Source: Nitrospinota bacterium
Lineage (GTDB): Bacteria > Nitrospirota > Thermodesulfovibrionia > Thermodesulfovibrionales > UBA1546
NCBI GenBank assembly: GCA_018896985.1
Contig: JAHILQ010000141.1
Location: 1-21,558, forward strand
Reading direction: 5' to 3'
DNA length: 21,558 nucleotides
The position numbers were made by a program, and so were the translations under genes. Numbering within the stretch: the first letter of the stretch is position 1; each line of letters opens with the position of its first letter. The notes beneath the pieces were generated by a model that had not been told where the DNA came from, made no database searches, and saw only the letters and a program-made list of their open reading frames with translations. Below are positions 14,056 to 20,175 of this stretch, piece after piece.

Positions 14056-14295
14056 TCATCTTTTCGGACCTGGGATCTCAAATGAAGCACAGGAACCGCT
14101 GCCGCAACTCTTTACAGTTTGTTTAGACTTTTTTCCACCACTTGATGTAATTACGCTTACCGAACTTAAAATCCTCTCCACTTCCGGCGAACTGCATTTC
14201 GGGCATTTCATACCTGACTTCTCATCATCTTTCTTGAGTTTCAAAAGCTCGAACACATGCCCACAGCCAAGACATTTAAATTCATAAATAGGCAT
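14056..14295 (-). CDS. FmdB-family zinc-ribbon protein
   Basis: The 79-aa protein starts MPIYEFKCLGCGHVFELL. It has two CxxC knuckles, C8/C11 and C31/C34 (KCPKC), which form the single zinc ribbon of the FmdB/putative regulatory protein family. The tail is rich in Ser, Gly and Lys and has two more cysteines (GSGSCASF). AAGGAG lies 5 bases before the ATG. Its stop overlaps the ATG of the dsrN relic (ATGA), and the winged-helix gene ends 37 bp upstream, so the three form one unit. FmdB was named from a formamidase regulator, but its biochemical role is not settled. A link to siroheme or sulfite reduction is inferred from position only. Confidence 0.88.
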   Translation of the reverse strand: MPIYEFKCLGCGHVFELLKLKKDDEKSGMKCPKCSSPEVERILSSVSVITSSGGKKSKQTVKSCGSGSCASFEIPGPKR

Positions 14296-14332
14296 TAAAA
14301 CTCCTTTTCAAAAGATGACTAAAATTCTACTT

Positions 14333-14542
14333 TTAACCTGCTATTTTATACCCGTATACGCCAGCAGCCCTACCTGCTCCCGCAATCTTTCCTTCCATCT
14401 CCAGTTCTTTGATTAATTTAGACAATGTCTGTCTGTCTATACCCGTTCCTTTCATAATCTCGGCCACACTAGCTACTCCTTTTTCGCTCCCGGTAAAGCT
14501 CCCTAAAAAATCCAGAATCTTTTGCTTTCCCTCTTCGCTCAT
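14333..14542 (-). CDS. Small winged-helix protein resembling DsrD
   Basis: The 69-aa protein has the helix-helix-turn-helix-wing layout: helix MSEEGKQKILDFLGSF, recognition part DRQTLSKLIKELEMEGKI (about 36-53), then wing GAGRAAGVYGYKIAG at the C-terminus. The N-terminus strikingly recalls Desulfovibrio DsrD (EEAKQKVVDFL...GSK, from memory), and the end GVYGYK parallels the TLYGLKG of DsrD in this window. It could be a DNA-binding regulator or a DsrD paralogue acting on protein. AGGAGG is well placed before the ATG. It heads the winged-helix/FmdB/dsrN-relic unit, and a palindrome overlaps its promoter. Confidence 0.8.
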   Translation of the reverse strand: MSEEGKQKILDFLGSFTGSEKGVASVAEIMKGTGIDRQTLSKLIKELEMEGKIAGAGRAAGVYGYKIAG

Positions 14543-14570
14543 TCTTCTTCCCTCCTTTTAAAGACTTATG

Positions 14571-14606
14571 AAGTTTATATAAACTTTATTTAATCTCAAA
14601 AGTCAA
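14571..14606 (-). promoter_or_regulatory. Promoter of the winged-helix unit with a 16-bp palindromic operator candidate
   Basis: AAGTTTATATAAACTT (14571-14586) is a perfect palindrome. On the minus strand TTGACT (14606-14601) lies 19 bases from TATATA (14581-14576) at the palindrome centre. The product of this gene is a small winged-helix protein, so autorepression is a natural guess. A further inverted pair CAAAAGTC/GACTTTTG is at 14597-14604 and 14625-14632, overlapping the -35 side. Confidence 0.5.
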
Positions 14607-14759
14607 GGCCTTGTATAAGTTAAAGACTTTTGCGATATCCCATTTTTCGGTCAAATAATAGCTCCTTTCTCAAAATGAATTGGTAATTTATCTTCCCCAA
14701 TCATATTGTATGGTATTTATTATGATATTACTTACTTGCAGGGCAATATGAAATGAGCA

Positions 14760-14788
14760 TTGTTGAAAATGAATAGAAAAGATATAAT
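14760..14788 (+). promoter_or_regulatory. Putative promoter of the plus-strand two-gene unit
   Basis: TTGTTG (14760-14765) and a perfect TATAAT (14783-14788) are spaced by 17 bases. Transcription would begin near 14795, leaving only about 17 bases before the ATG at 14812, with no recognisable Shine-Dalgarno sequence. Confidence 0.45.
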
Positions 14789-14811
14789 ACAGAAATTAGT
14801 ATAGAAAAGTA

Positions 14812-15894
14812 ATGAGAATTTTAACTATAGAACTTAGATGCCCTTTTTGTAATCATGTTATCGAGCAACCAAAGGAATTAAAAGAAAGAAAACCTCGTGA
14901 ATTTCCTGTGGGTGCTTGTGAGAACTGTGGAGCTGTTTATGCATACGATGCCACAGGACATAATCAAGGGGCTGCATTTCTTGAAGCCTTATTATTCGCC
15001 TGTAATTATGATGAATACTTAGCCTTTTCACTCTCATATGGAGAAGACTATGTAGATGCTGTTATTGGACCATACGACATCATTACCCATAAAATCATAT
15101 CCGAAAAAATTTATGAGGATAGATACGTCAGGGGAGTTCTCATCTTTGTGAAACTCATTCAGGAATTTCAGGAAGTCGCCGGGGAAAAGGTAAAAAAACG
15201 AATCGAGACAGCCTTACCTGTTTCAGAAAAAAAGAAATTGCGCTCTGAAAAATTTTCGAGGGAAAAGGTGCAAGGTTATGTATCTGATAATAACCTTGAG
15301 GAACTCATTGCGTTAGCAGAAGAGGACTCCCGCGTTCTTTCCGAGCTGCAGCGGATGCTATACACGCCTGATGAAAATTCACGCTGGCGGATAATTGAGA
15401 TATTAGGTCAGGTATGCGGAAAGGTCGGGAAAAAACGACCCGATGTAGTCAGCAAATTCTTATCCCGGTTGTTGGAAAGCGCAAAATATCCCGGCGCTTC
15501 GGCATGGGGTGCACTGGAAGCCGGCGGCACAATCATCAGCACCAACCCAGACTTGTTTGGAGAGTACGGGGAAGCCGTCCTCTCATTTCTGACAGATAAA
15601 AATTATTGGAAAGAAGCCACATGGGCTATTGGGAGGATTGCAGCGGCAAAACCGAAATTGGTCAAGTATGCCTTCAAAGCACTTCGCTCTTTTCTTGATG
15701 AGCAGGAGCCTGCTTTGCGTGGATATGCTGCATGGGCATTGGGTAATTTAGGGTATGATGATGTAATAGAAGATTTGAAAAAACTTGAGACAGATGATGA
15801 GAGGCTTTTGATATTCAGAGATTCTGAATTGGGAGAAACAACAGTCGCACAATTATCAAAAGAGGCTATGGAAAAACTCAGCAAACCCAAATAA
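14812..15894 (+). CDS. Zinc-ribbon and HEAT-repeat protein (DVU0298-like)
   Basis: This 360-aa protein has two parts. Residues 10-39 carry a zinc ribbon (CPFC at 10-13, CENC at 36-39). From about residue 165 to the end it is built of helical pairs with HEAT/PBS-like character, for example RWRIIEILGQVCGKV, YWKEATWAIGRIAAAKPKLV and LRGYAAWALGNLG. The middle (50-160) is mixed. No enzymatic motif was seen, so a scaffold role in protein or metal-cofactor handling is the most that can be said. It resembles the DVU0298 family found in sulfate-reducing bacteria, from memory. It is first in a two-gene unit on the strand opposite to the dsr genes; its stop TAA overlaps the next ATG by one base. The ribosome binding site is weak. 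Confidence 0.85.
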   Translation: MRILTIELRCPFCNHVIEQPKELKERKPREFPVGACENCGAVYAYDATGHNQGAAFLEALLFACNYDEYLAFSLSYGEDYVDAVIGPYDIITHKIISEKIYEDRYVRGVLIFVKLIQEFQEVAGEKVKKRIETALPVSEKKKLRSEKFSREKVQGYVSDNNLEELIALAEEDSRVLSELQRMLYTPDENSRWRIIEILGQVCGKVGKKRPDVVSKFLSRLLESAKYPGASAWGALEAGGTIISTNPDLFGEYGEAVLSFLTDKNYWKEATWAIGRIAAAKPKLVKYAFKALRSFLDEQEPALRGYAAWALGNLGYDDVIEDLKKLETDDERLLIFRDSELGETTVAQLSKEAMEKLSKPK

Positions 15895-17042
15895 TGCACA
15901 CACCTCTCATAAGATATCTTGTTTCTTCGCCTTATGGTGATGTTCCTGTAGATACAGGCAAACTGGATTTATCATTAGAATGCGATCCGCTAAAAACACC
16001 GTATAAAATCTATTTCCAGTCCATCAAAGACTTTCTTGATAAGGATAAATTCAAGCTTTTACTTAAAGCAGTAAGTAAAAAATATAGGAGAGAAGTTCAT
16101 GCAAATGAAATCAATGAAATCATTATCCGTGCGGAAAAGCATGGCGCCTTATACCATCCGGCAAGTCTGGAGTTGATTCTTGAAGAATGCAGTCTAAAAC
16201 TCGGGCTAAACGTCGCTGTTTCGGAAACAGGCAGGAACTGGTTAAAAAAAGAGTTCTCAGTCGTACAAAACATAAATACAAACTGTAAACTGCCTTATCT
16301 CCCTGAAGTCTATTTCTTCGATGAACAGGAAACTATGTCGTTCCTTCTGGAAGAATGGTTTGAAGGGTATCACGAGTTTCATCTTTCCCTGACAGAGAGC
16401 GGGAAACAATGCATTAAGCTCTGGGAGTTTGGAAAGGGATATAAATACCTGTCTACTGAACAGAGTTTTGAGATATACAGGCAGGCATCAAAGATACTCA
16501 CACTTTATTATGATATTAATGACTTCTGTCAAATATATCCCTGGCACCATGCAGCAGGAGACTTCGTAGTAAGAATAGGAGATGAAAATAAAGAGGGCAA
16601 GGGTGAGGGGTATTTTCAAGATAAAATTGACCTACGCCTTACAACTGCAAGGCAGTATGAACCATACATGGTATTTCAAGAAAAAGAGCATATAAATCCT
16701 GTCATTGCCTTATTCTTTTTTCTTCTGAATCTCACTATCAAAATGCGGCTGGATAAACTGGATGGCGTGGGTGATACAATATGGGCAGATGACATCTGTC
16801 TTGAGGCAACTATCAAAGGATTCCTTGATGGATTGAGATTAAAAGAAGAATTTAAAAATTATTTCGGTTCAGAAAAGGAGTTTTTCAACATACTGAAATC
16901 ATTTCACTCGGAAGATTTAAAGACTGCTTATAGTCCTTTAATTGACCTATACAACCTGACGGGTGATTACCCTGTAATTACCGCAAAGTTAAACAGTCAT
17001 GTAGAAGCATTATATACTATTCTTCAAAATTTCCCTTTATAA
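15894..17042 (+). CDS. Uncharacterised 382-aa protein, possible kinase-like fold
   Basis: I do not recognise this family. The protein is mostly soluble, with one hydrophobic helix at about 269-284 (PVIALFFFLLNLTIKM). Parts recall the aminoglycoside-phosphotransferase/protein-kinase-like fold: FLLEEWFEGYHEFHL (150-164) looks like a hinge region and YPWHHAAGDFVVRI (215-228) resembles the HxxxGD catalytic loop. The loop Asn and a DFG-like Asp are not clearly identifiable (IDLRL at 245-249 is a candidate). The match is weak. The ATG overlaps the stop of the HEAT-repeat gene by one base (TAATG), so the two proteins are probably made together. The 3' end overlaps the converging YkgJ-like gene by 26 bp. 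Confidence 0.8.
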   Translation: MHTPLIRYLVSSPYGDVPVDTGKLDLSLECDPLKTPYKIYFQSIKDFLDKDKFKLLLKAVSKKYRREVHANEINEIIIRAEKHGALYHPASLELILEECSLKLGLNVAVSETGRNWLKKEFSVVQNINTNCKLPYLPEVYFFDEQETMSFLLEEWFEGYHEFHLSLTESGKQCIKLWEFGKGYKYLSTEQSFEIYRQASKILTLYYDINDFCQIYPWHHAAGDFVVRIGDENKEGKGEGYFQDKIDLRLTTARQYEPYMVFQEKEHINPVIALFFFLLNLTIKMRLDKLDGVGDTIWADDICLEATIKGFLDGLRLKEEFKNYFGSEKEFFNILKSFHSEDLKTAYSPLIDLYNLTGDYPVITAKLNSHVEALYTILQNFPL

Positions 17043-17664
17043 TCTCTTCAAAGGGCATTCTTAAGATCCTCGCGAGCGGCAACATGAGATTTGCCTTAGC
17101 CGCAGGGTTCAAGTAACCTGCCTCGGTTAAAAGATCTTTCGAGAGCCGGACAAGCTCCTGATATAGCCTATCAAGTTTTACGGTCGGATACGTTGCTTTT
17201 TCCTCAAACCCCGAAATACCACAGACAAAAGACATCTCTTTTCCCCCATCCTTTACGCTGTAAGGCACTCCGTAAATACGGCAGATAATCGGACGTTTTT
17301 CATAGAGAACGCATTCCTCGGCGTCCTGAAGGAGAGGGCACCTTACCCTCTGTTTTCCCAAGCCAAAGACCTTCATCTTGGGGTCGTTCTCAAAAACTTT
17401 TAATCTGTCTTTTGCCTTTAGCATTTCATCTTCTGCTTTTTCAGCCCGACGGAGGACATCTCTCCTTACCTTTCTTTCCAACTTGTTGAAATGATAATTG
17501 ATATACGCTGCTTCTATCGGGAAGACACCAAAAACAGCATGGCAGCAATCGCAACAATGAATTCTGCACCTTACGCTGAGCTGATATTTTTCCTGAATTG
17601 TCTTAAAGAGGACGTCCGCTTTTCGGGCAACATTCACATATTGTGAAAAAAGGTCATTAATCAT
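17017..17664 (-). CDS. YkgJ/UPF0153-type cysteine-cluster protein
   Basis: The 215-aa protein has the cysteine pattern of the YkgJ family, thought to bind zinc or an iron-sulfur cluster. RCRIHCCDCC (C33, C37, C38, C40, C41) is followed by RCPLL (C109), ECVLYEKRPIICRIYG (C118, C128) and FVCG (C148). A helical stretch with many Lys/Arg/Glu (60-92) separates the cysteine groups. The C-terminal part (160-215) is helical. The function of the family is unknown. The start is the first ATG, with no good ribosome binding site. It converges with the plus-strand unit and overlaps it by 26 bp. Confidence 0.88.
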   Translation of the reverse strand: MINDLFSQYVNVARKADVLFKTIQEKYQLSVRCRIHCCDCCHAVFGVFPIEAAYINYHFNKLERKVRRDVLRRAEKAEDEMLKAKDRLKVFENDPKMKVFGLGKQRVRCPLLQDAEECVLYEKRPIICRIYGVPYSVKDGGKEMSFVCGISGFEEKATYPTVKLDRLYQELVRLSKDLLTEAGYLNPAAKANLMLPLARILRMPFEEIIKGNFEE

Positions 17665-17700
17665 CTTACTAAAAAGTTCATATGTAAAACCACGGCCTCT

Positions 17701-17827
17701 GTCATTCTGGCTTGTCCAGAATCCTTCTTAGCGGTCTTAATAAAATTATAACAACCTCCGCAGTCCCTTTAGAAGAGTGTAATTACGGGTGAGTGTTTCA
17801 GAAAGATTCCCGACAAGCGGGAATGAC
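17701..17827. repeat. Dispersed inverted-repeat element between the YkgJ-like and TPR genes
   Basis: The element starts GTCATTC (17701-17707) and ends GAATGAC (17821-17827). Near each end is a small palindrome: TTCTGG/CCAGAA (17705-17710, 17716-17721) and TTCCCG/CGGGAA (17807-17812, 17818-17823). The same GTCATTCC...GGAATCC and CGGGAAT modules occur inside the element at 6602-6758. It is noncoding. It fills most of the 212-bp gap between the two genes. Confidence 0.55.
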
Positions 17828-17876
17828 ATATGCGTGATTATTATCTTTTGTCTGGTTATTGTAATTTGGTTATTGG

Positions 17877-18512
17877 TCATTTCTTCCGATGGGGTTCTAA
17901 CAATTTTAAAAACTCCGGATGTACTTCAAATCCTAATTCTGAGGCTTTTTCACAGTACTGAATAGCCTCATTGAATTGCCCCTTCATATAATAAGCATTC
18001 GCCAGATTATTGTAGCCTAATGAAAAATCCGGTGCTAATTCCAGCATCTTCTTGTTCATCTCAATGCTTTTGTCTATATCTCCCTTCTGCAGGTAGGCAT
18101 TCGCGAGATTACACATTGCCTGAATTATTTCGGGATTTAATTCTAAAGCTTTGTTCAAGGCCTCAATACCCTCATCAGTCTTTCCCATTTGAAGATAGGC
18201 AAATCCGAGATTTGCATAGCCTCTTGCATATCGTGGTTCTATCTCTACAGCCCTTTGATTCGCCTTGATTACTTTTTCAAGATCGCCTTCCTTGAAATAG
18301 ATGTACCCAAGGTTAACAAATGCCTCAAACATCCTGACACCGGTCTCGATAGAGTCTTCAAATGCCTCTATTGCCTTATCGAAATTTCCCTGGTTCATAT
18401 AGGCTACCCCTAAATTATAAAGGGAAGTGGCGCATTCCGGTTTTTCTGCCAACCTTTTCTTCTGCTCATCGATGAATTGTTCTGCGTCTTGTGGTTCTTT
18501 GGGCTTTTTCAT
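17877..18512 (-). CDS. Tetratricopeptide repeat protein
   Basis: The 211-aa soluble protein has five consecutive 34-residue TPR units from about residue 28 to 200. The repeated core is NLGxAYxxxGxxxxAIEAxxxAxEL, for example YNLGVAYMNQGNFDKAIEAF and YANLGFAYLQMGKTDEGIEA. TPR arrays bind partner proteins or peptides. No signal peptide or membrane segment is present, so it acts in the cytoplasm. It lies downstream of dsrABD but behind a terminator hairpin, so it is probably a separate unit. No strong ribosome binding site is visible before the ATG. The partner is unknown; assembly of Dsr components would be speculation from position. Confidence 0.9.
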   Translation of the reverse strand: MKKPKEPQDAEQFIDEQKKRLAEKPECATSLYNLGVAYMNQGNFDKAIEAFEDSIETGVRMFEAFVNLGYIYFKEGDLEKVIKANQRAVEIEPRYARGYANLGFAYLQMGKTDEGIEALNKALELNPEIIQAMCNLANAYLQKGDIDKSIEMNKKMLELAPDFSLGYNNLANAYYMKGQFNEAIQYCEKASELGFEVHPEFLKLLEPHRKK

Positions 18513-18650
18513 AGTTTTATTTTACTCTTTTACAAAGAAATAAAGACAGGGATTTCTCTCACAATTAACCCTTACCAGTTAAATTCTAAGGTTAATCTCA
18601 AGATTTTGAAGATGGATAATCTAAAGACTATAAAAAACAATAAAGAACAT

Positions 18651-18681
18651 GGGTGGCTTGCTCTTATTGGACAAGCCACCC
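18651..18681 (-). terminator. Rho-independent terminator of dsrABD
   Basis: GGGTGGCTTG (18651-18660) and CAAGCCACCC (18672-18681) form a perfect 10-bp GC-rich stem with an 11-base loop. On the minus strand it is followed by ATGTTCTTTATTGTTTTTT. It lies 13 bp past the dsrD stop. Confidence 0.85.
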
Positions 18682-18693
18682 CGGATTTATTGT

Positions 18694-18951
18694 TTATCCT
18701 CCGGTATCACCGGATTTTTCAACAGATATGCCTCTTCCTTTCAATCCGTACAATGTAGAGCTGCCTGTTGAAAATAGTTCCAGAACACCTTCTCTTACCA
18801 TTTCAGAGGCCATGTTTTTTACTTCTGATACGTTAGTGTCCGGTATGGTTTTCTTCACACCAACAAGCATATCTTTAAAATAGAACTTGGTTTTAGCACC
18901 CTTTGAGGCATAATCAAGAATAGCCTGTCTTATGTCTTCTGGTCTTCCCAT
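18694..18951 (-). CDS. dsrD: DsrD, activator of dissimilatory sulfite reductase
   Basis: DsrD is a small winged-helix protein long suspected to bind DNA and more recently reported to bind DsrAB and stimulate sulfite reduction. The 85-aa product has KTKFYFKDM (20-28) and ends its core with GSSTLYGLKGRG, both conserved in Desulfovibrio DsrD (78 aa). The extra C-terminal tail is EKSGDTGG-like and polar. GAGGAG lies about 9 bases before the ATG, and the gene follows dsrB by 24 bp, the standard dsrABD order. Its presence supports a reductive Dsr pathway. Confidence 0.95.
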   Translation of the reverse strand: MGRPEDIRQAILDYASKGAKTKFYFKDMLVGVKKTIPDTNVSEVKNMASEMVREGVLELFSTGSSTLYGLKGRGISVEKSGDTGG

Positions 18952-18975
18952 AATTTTACACTCCTCTTCGTTTTC

Positions 18976-20154
18976 TTATATGCCACCAACAGCCTTGGAT
19001 ACCGCCCATGCATGTTCGGTAAACTTAAACTGAGTTGATGTCCTGTATGTATCATATTGAAGGCGGTAATCGTCAAGTAAATGATGCGAGAATGGTAGCC
19101 CTGTCTTCTCAAAGAATTTCTCCCAGCCAATACGCTCTGCCCAGTCTCCAAGCCTTTCATATTTATTCGCATCCTTTGCATAAACATCTACGATCTTTTT
19201 AACAACATCAACAACCTCGGGCCAAAGAGGCATGTTGTTGGGCAAAATGGGCACAACAACCTTTGAGAATTTCGGTCCGCTTATACGATTTGAAAGCTTT
19301 CCACCAGCCAGGATAGCTACACCGTCTCCTGCACTGTCTGCCAGAGGTAGAGCCATGCACATAGTGTAGCAATTTCCGCAGTACATGCACTTCTCAATGT
19401 TGAGTGATACGCTCTTTTTCCCATCCTCAGTAGTAATGGGTTTAATAGCATAGGTAGGACAGGCTGCAACAACCAATGGAATCTCACAGGCCTTTCCCAG
19501 AACATCGTGGTCTATTGCGGGTGGTTTACGGTGATAACCCAGAAGGGCTATATCAGAACAGTGCACAGCACCACACATATTGAGACAACAGGCCAGAGAT
19601 ACTCTGAGTTTTGCCGGCAATTTCATGGATTTAAAATGGTCGAATAACTCATCCATAACTACCTTAACCGGACCTGAGGCATCGGTTGCAGGGGTATGAC
19701 AGTGAATCCACCCCTGTGTATGAACAACATTGGTGATGCCCATTCCTGTACCACCGGTTGGGAATTTGAAAGAACCACCAATATGTTTCCTGCTGTCTAG
19801 CTCTTTCTTCAACTCCTTTGCCTTTGCTTCATTGTCCAATGTAAACTCAATATTGTTTCTTGTAGTAAATCTTAAATAACCGCCAGTATATTTATCTGCG
19901 ACATCACATAATTCACGTATATGCTCTGCGGTCATTAAGCGTGCACCAGCGCATCTAACCGTGTAGGCCTTCTCTCCTGACTCAGATACATGGACTAAAA
20001 GACCTGGCTCCAGTATCCGGTGAGAAACCCACTTTCCATAATTCCTTCTGATAACAGGTGGCAGCATCTGTCCAAAATGGACAGGCCCTATATCAGTAAT
20101 CCTATTTTCTTGCCGCTTATCTGGATTGTAATAACCAAATCTACTTTTCGACAT
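18976..20154 (-). CDS. dsrB: Dissimilatory sulfite reductase beta subunit
   Basis: DsrB pairs with DsrA in the alpha2beta2 enzyme that reduces sulfite with siroheme and [4Fe-4S] clusters; the beta subunit supplies the catalytic siroheme site ligands. The 392-aa protein has normal length. Candidate cluster/siroheme cysteines are C152 (WIHCH), C189/C190 and C194 (ACCLNMCG). The inserted ferredoxin domain has C232 (AACP) and CMYCGNCYTMC (C256, C259, C262, C266). FKFPTGGTGMGITN (129-142) is a conserved siroheme-site region. GGAGG lies 9 bases before the ATG, and dsrA ends 21 bp upstream. No missing key residue was noticed. Confidence 0.98.
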   Translation of the reverse strand: MSKSRFGYYNPDKRQENRITDIGPVHFGQMLPPVIRRNYGKWVSHRILEPGLLVHVSESGEKAYTVRCAGARLMTAEHIRELCDVADKYTGGYLRFTTRNNIEFTLDNEAKAKELKKELDSRKHIGGSFKFPTGGTGMGITNVVHTQGWIHCHTPATDASGPVKVVMDELFDHFKSMKLPAKLRVSLACCLNMCGAVHCSDIALLGYHRKPPAIDHDVLGKACEIPLVVAACPTYAIKPITTEDGKKSVSLNIEKCMYCGNCYTMCMALPLADSAGDGVAILAGGKLSNRISGPKFSKVVVPILPNNMPLWPEVVDVVKKIVDVYAKDANKYERLGDWAERIGWEKFFEKTGLPFSHHLLDDYRLQYDTYRTSTQFKFTEHAWAVSKAVGGI

Positions 20155-20175
20155 AATATAACCTCCTTGTATATT

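Larger units (their letters stand above)
13185..14059 (-). pseudogene. dsrN: Degraded CbiA/CobB-like siroheme amidase gene
   Basis: DsrN is a glutamine-dependent amidase that converts siroheme to its amide, the cofactor of many DsrAB enzymes; it resembles cobyrinic acid a,c-diamide synthase. The start ATG (14059) overlaps the FmdB stop as ATGA. The Walker A GLGGDTGKT is at residues 11-19. Codon 40 is TAA (13940-13942) where the family has Lys (VPF*KGPDYIDMGWL). Homology resumes in the same frame (VIEGNRGLYDGMD, VILNRLAGNRHEEI). A 16-bp tandem duplication (13483-13514) then shifts frame after LTNITF; RHLGLVP follows in the second frame. A length change in a G/C run (13454-13458) moves HEHPEAEDAIATA to a third. 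After IAHQS comes a dispersed repeat and then only the terminal GLCYKNVLATYTHLHALGT; the glutamine amidotransferase domain of about 200 aa is gone. A cobalamin CbiA is the alternative identity, but the dsr context favours DsrN. Confidence 0.88.
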
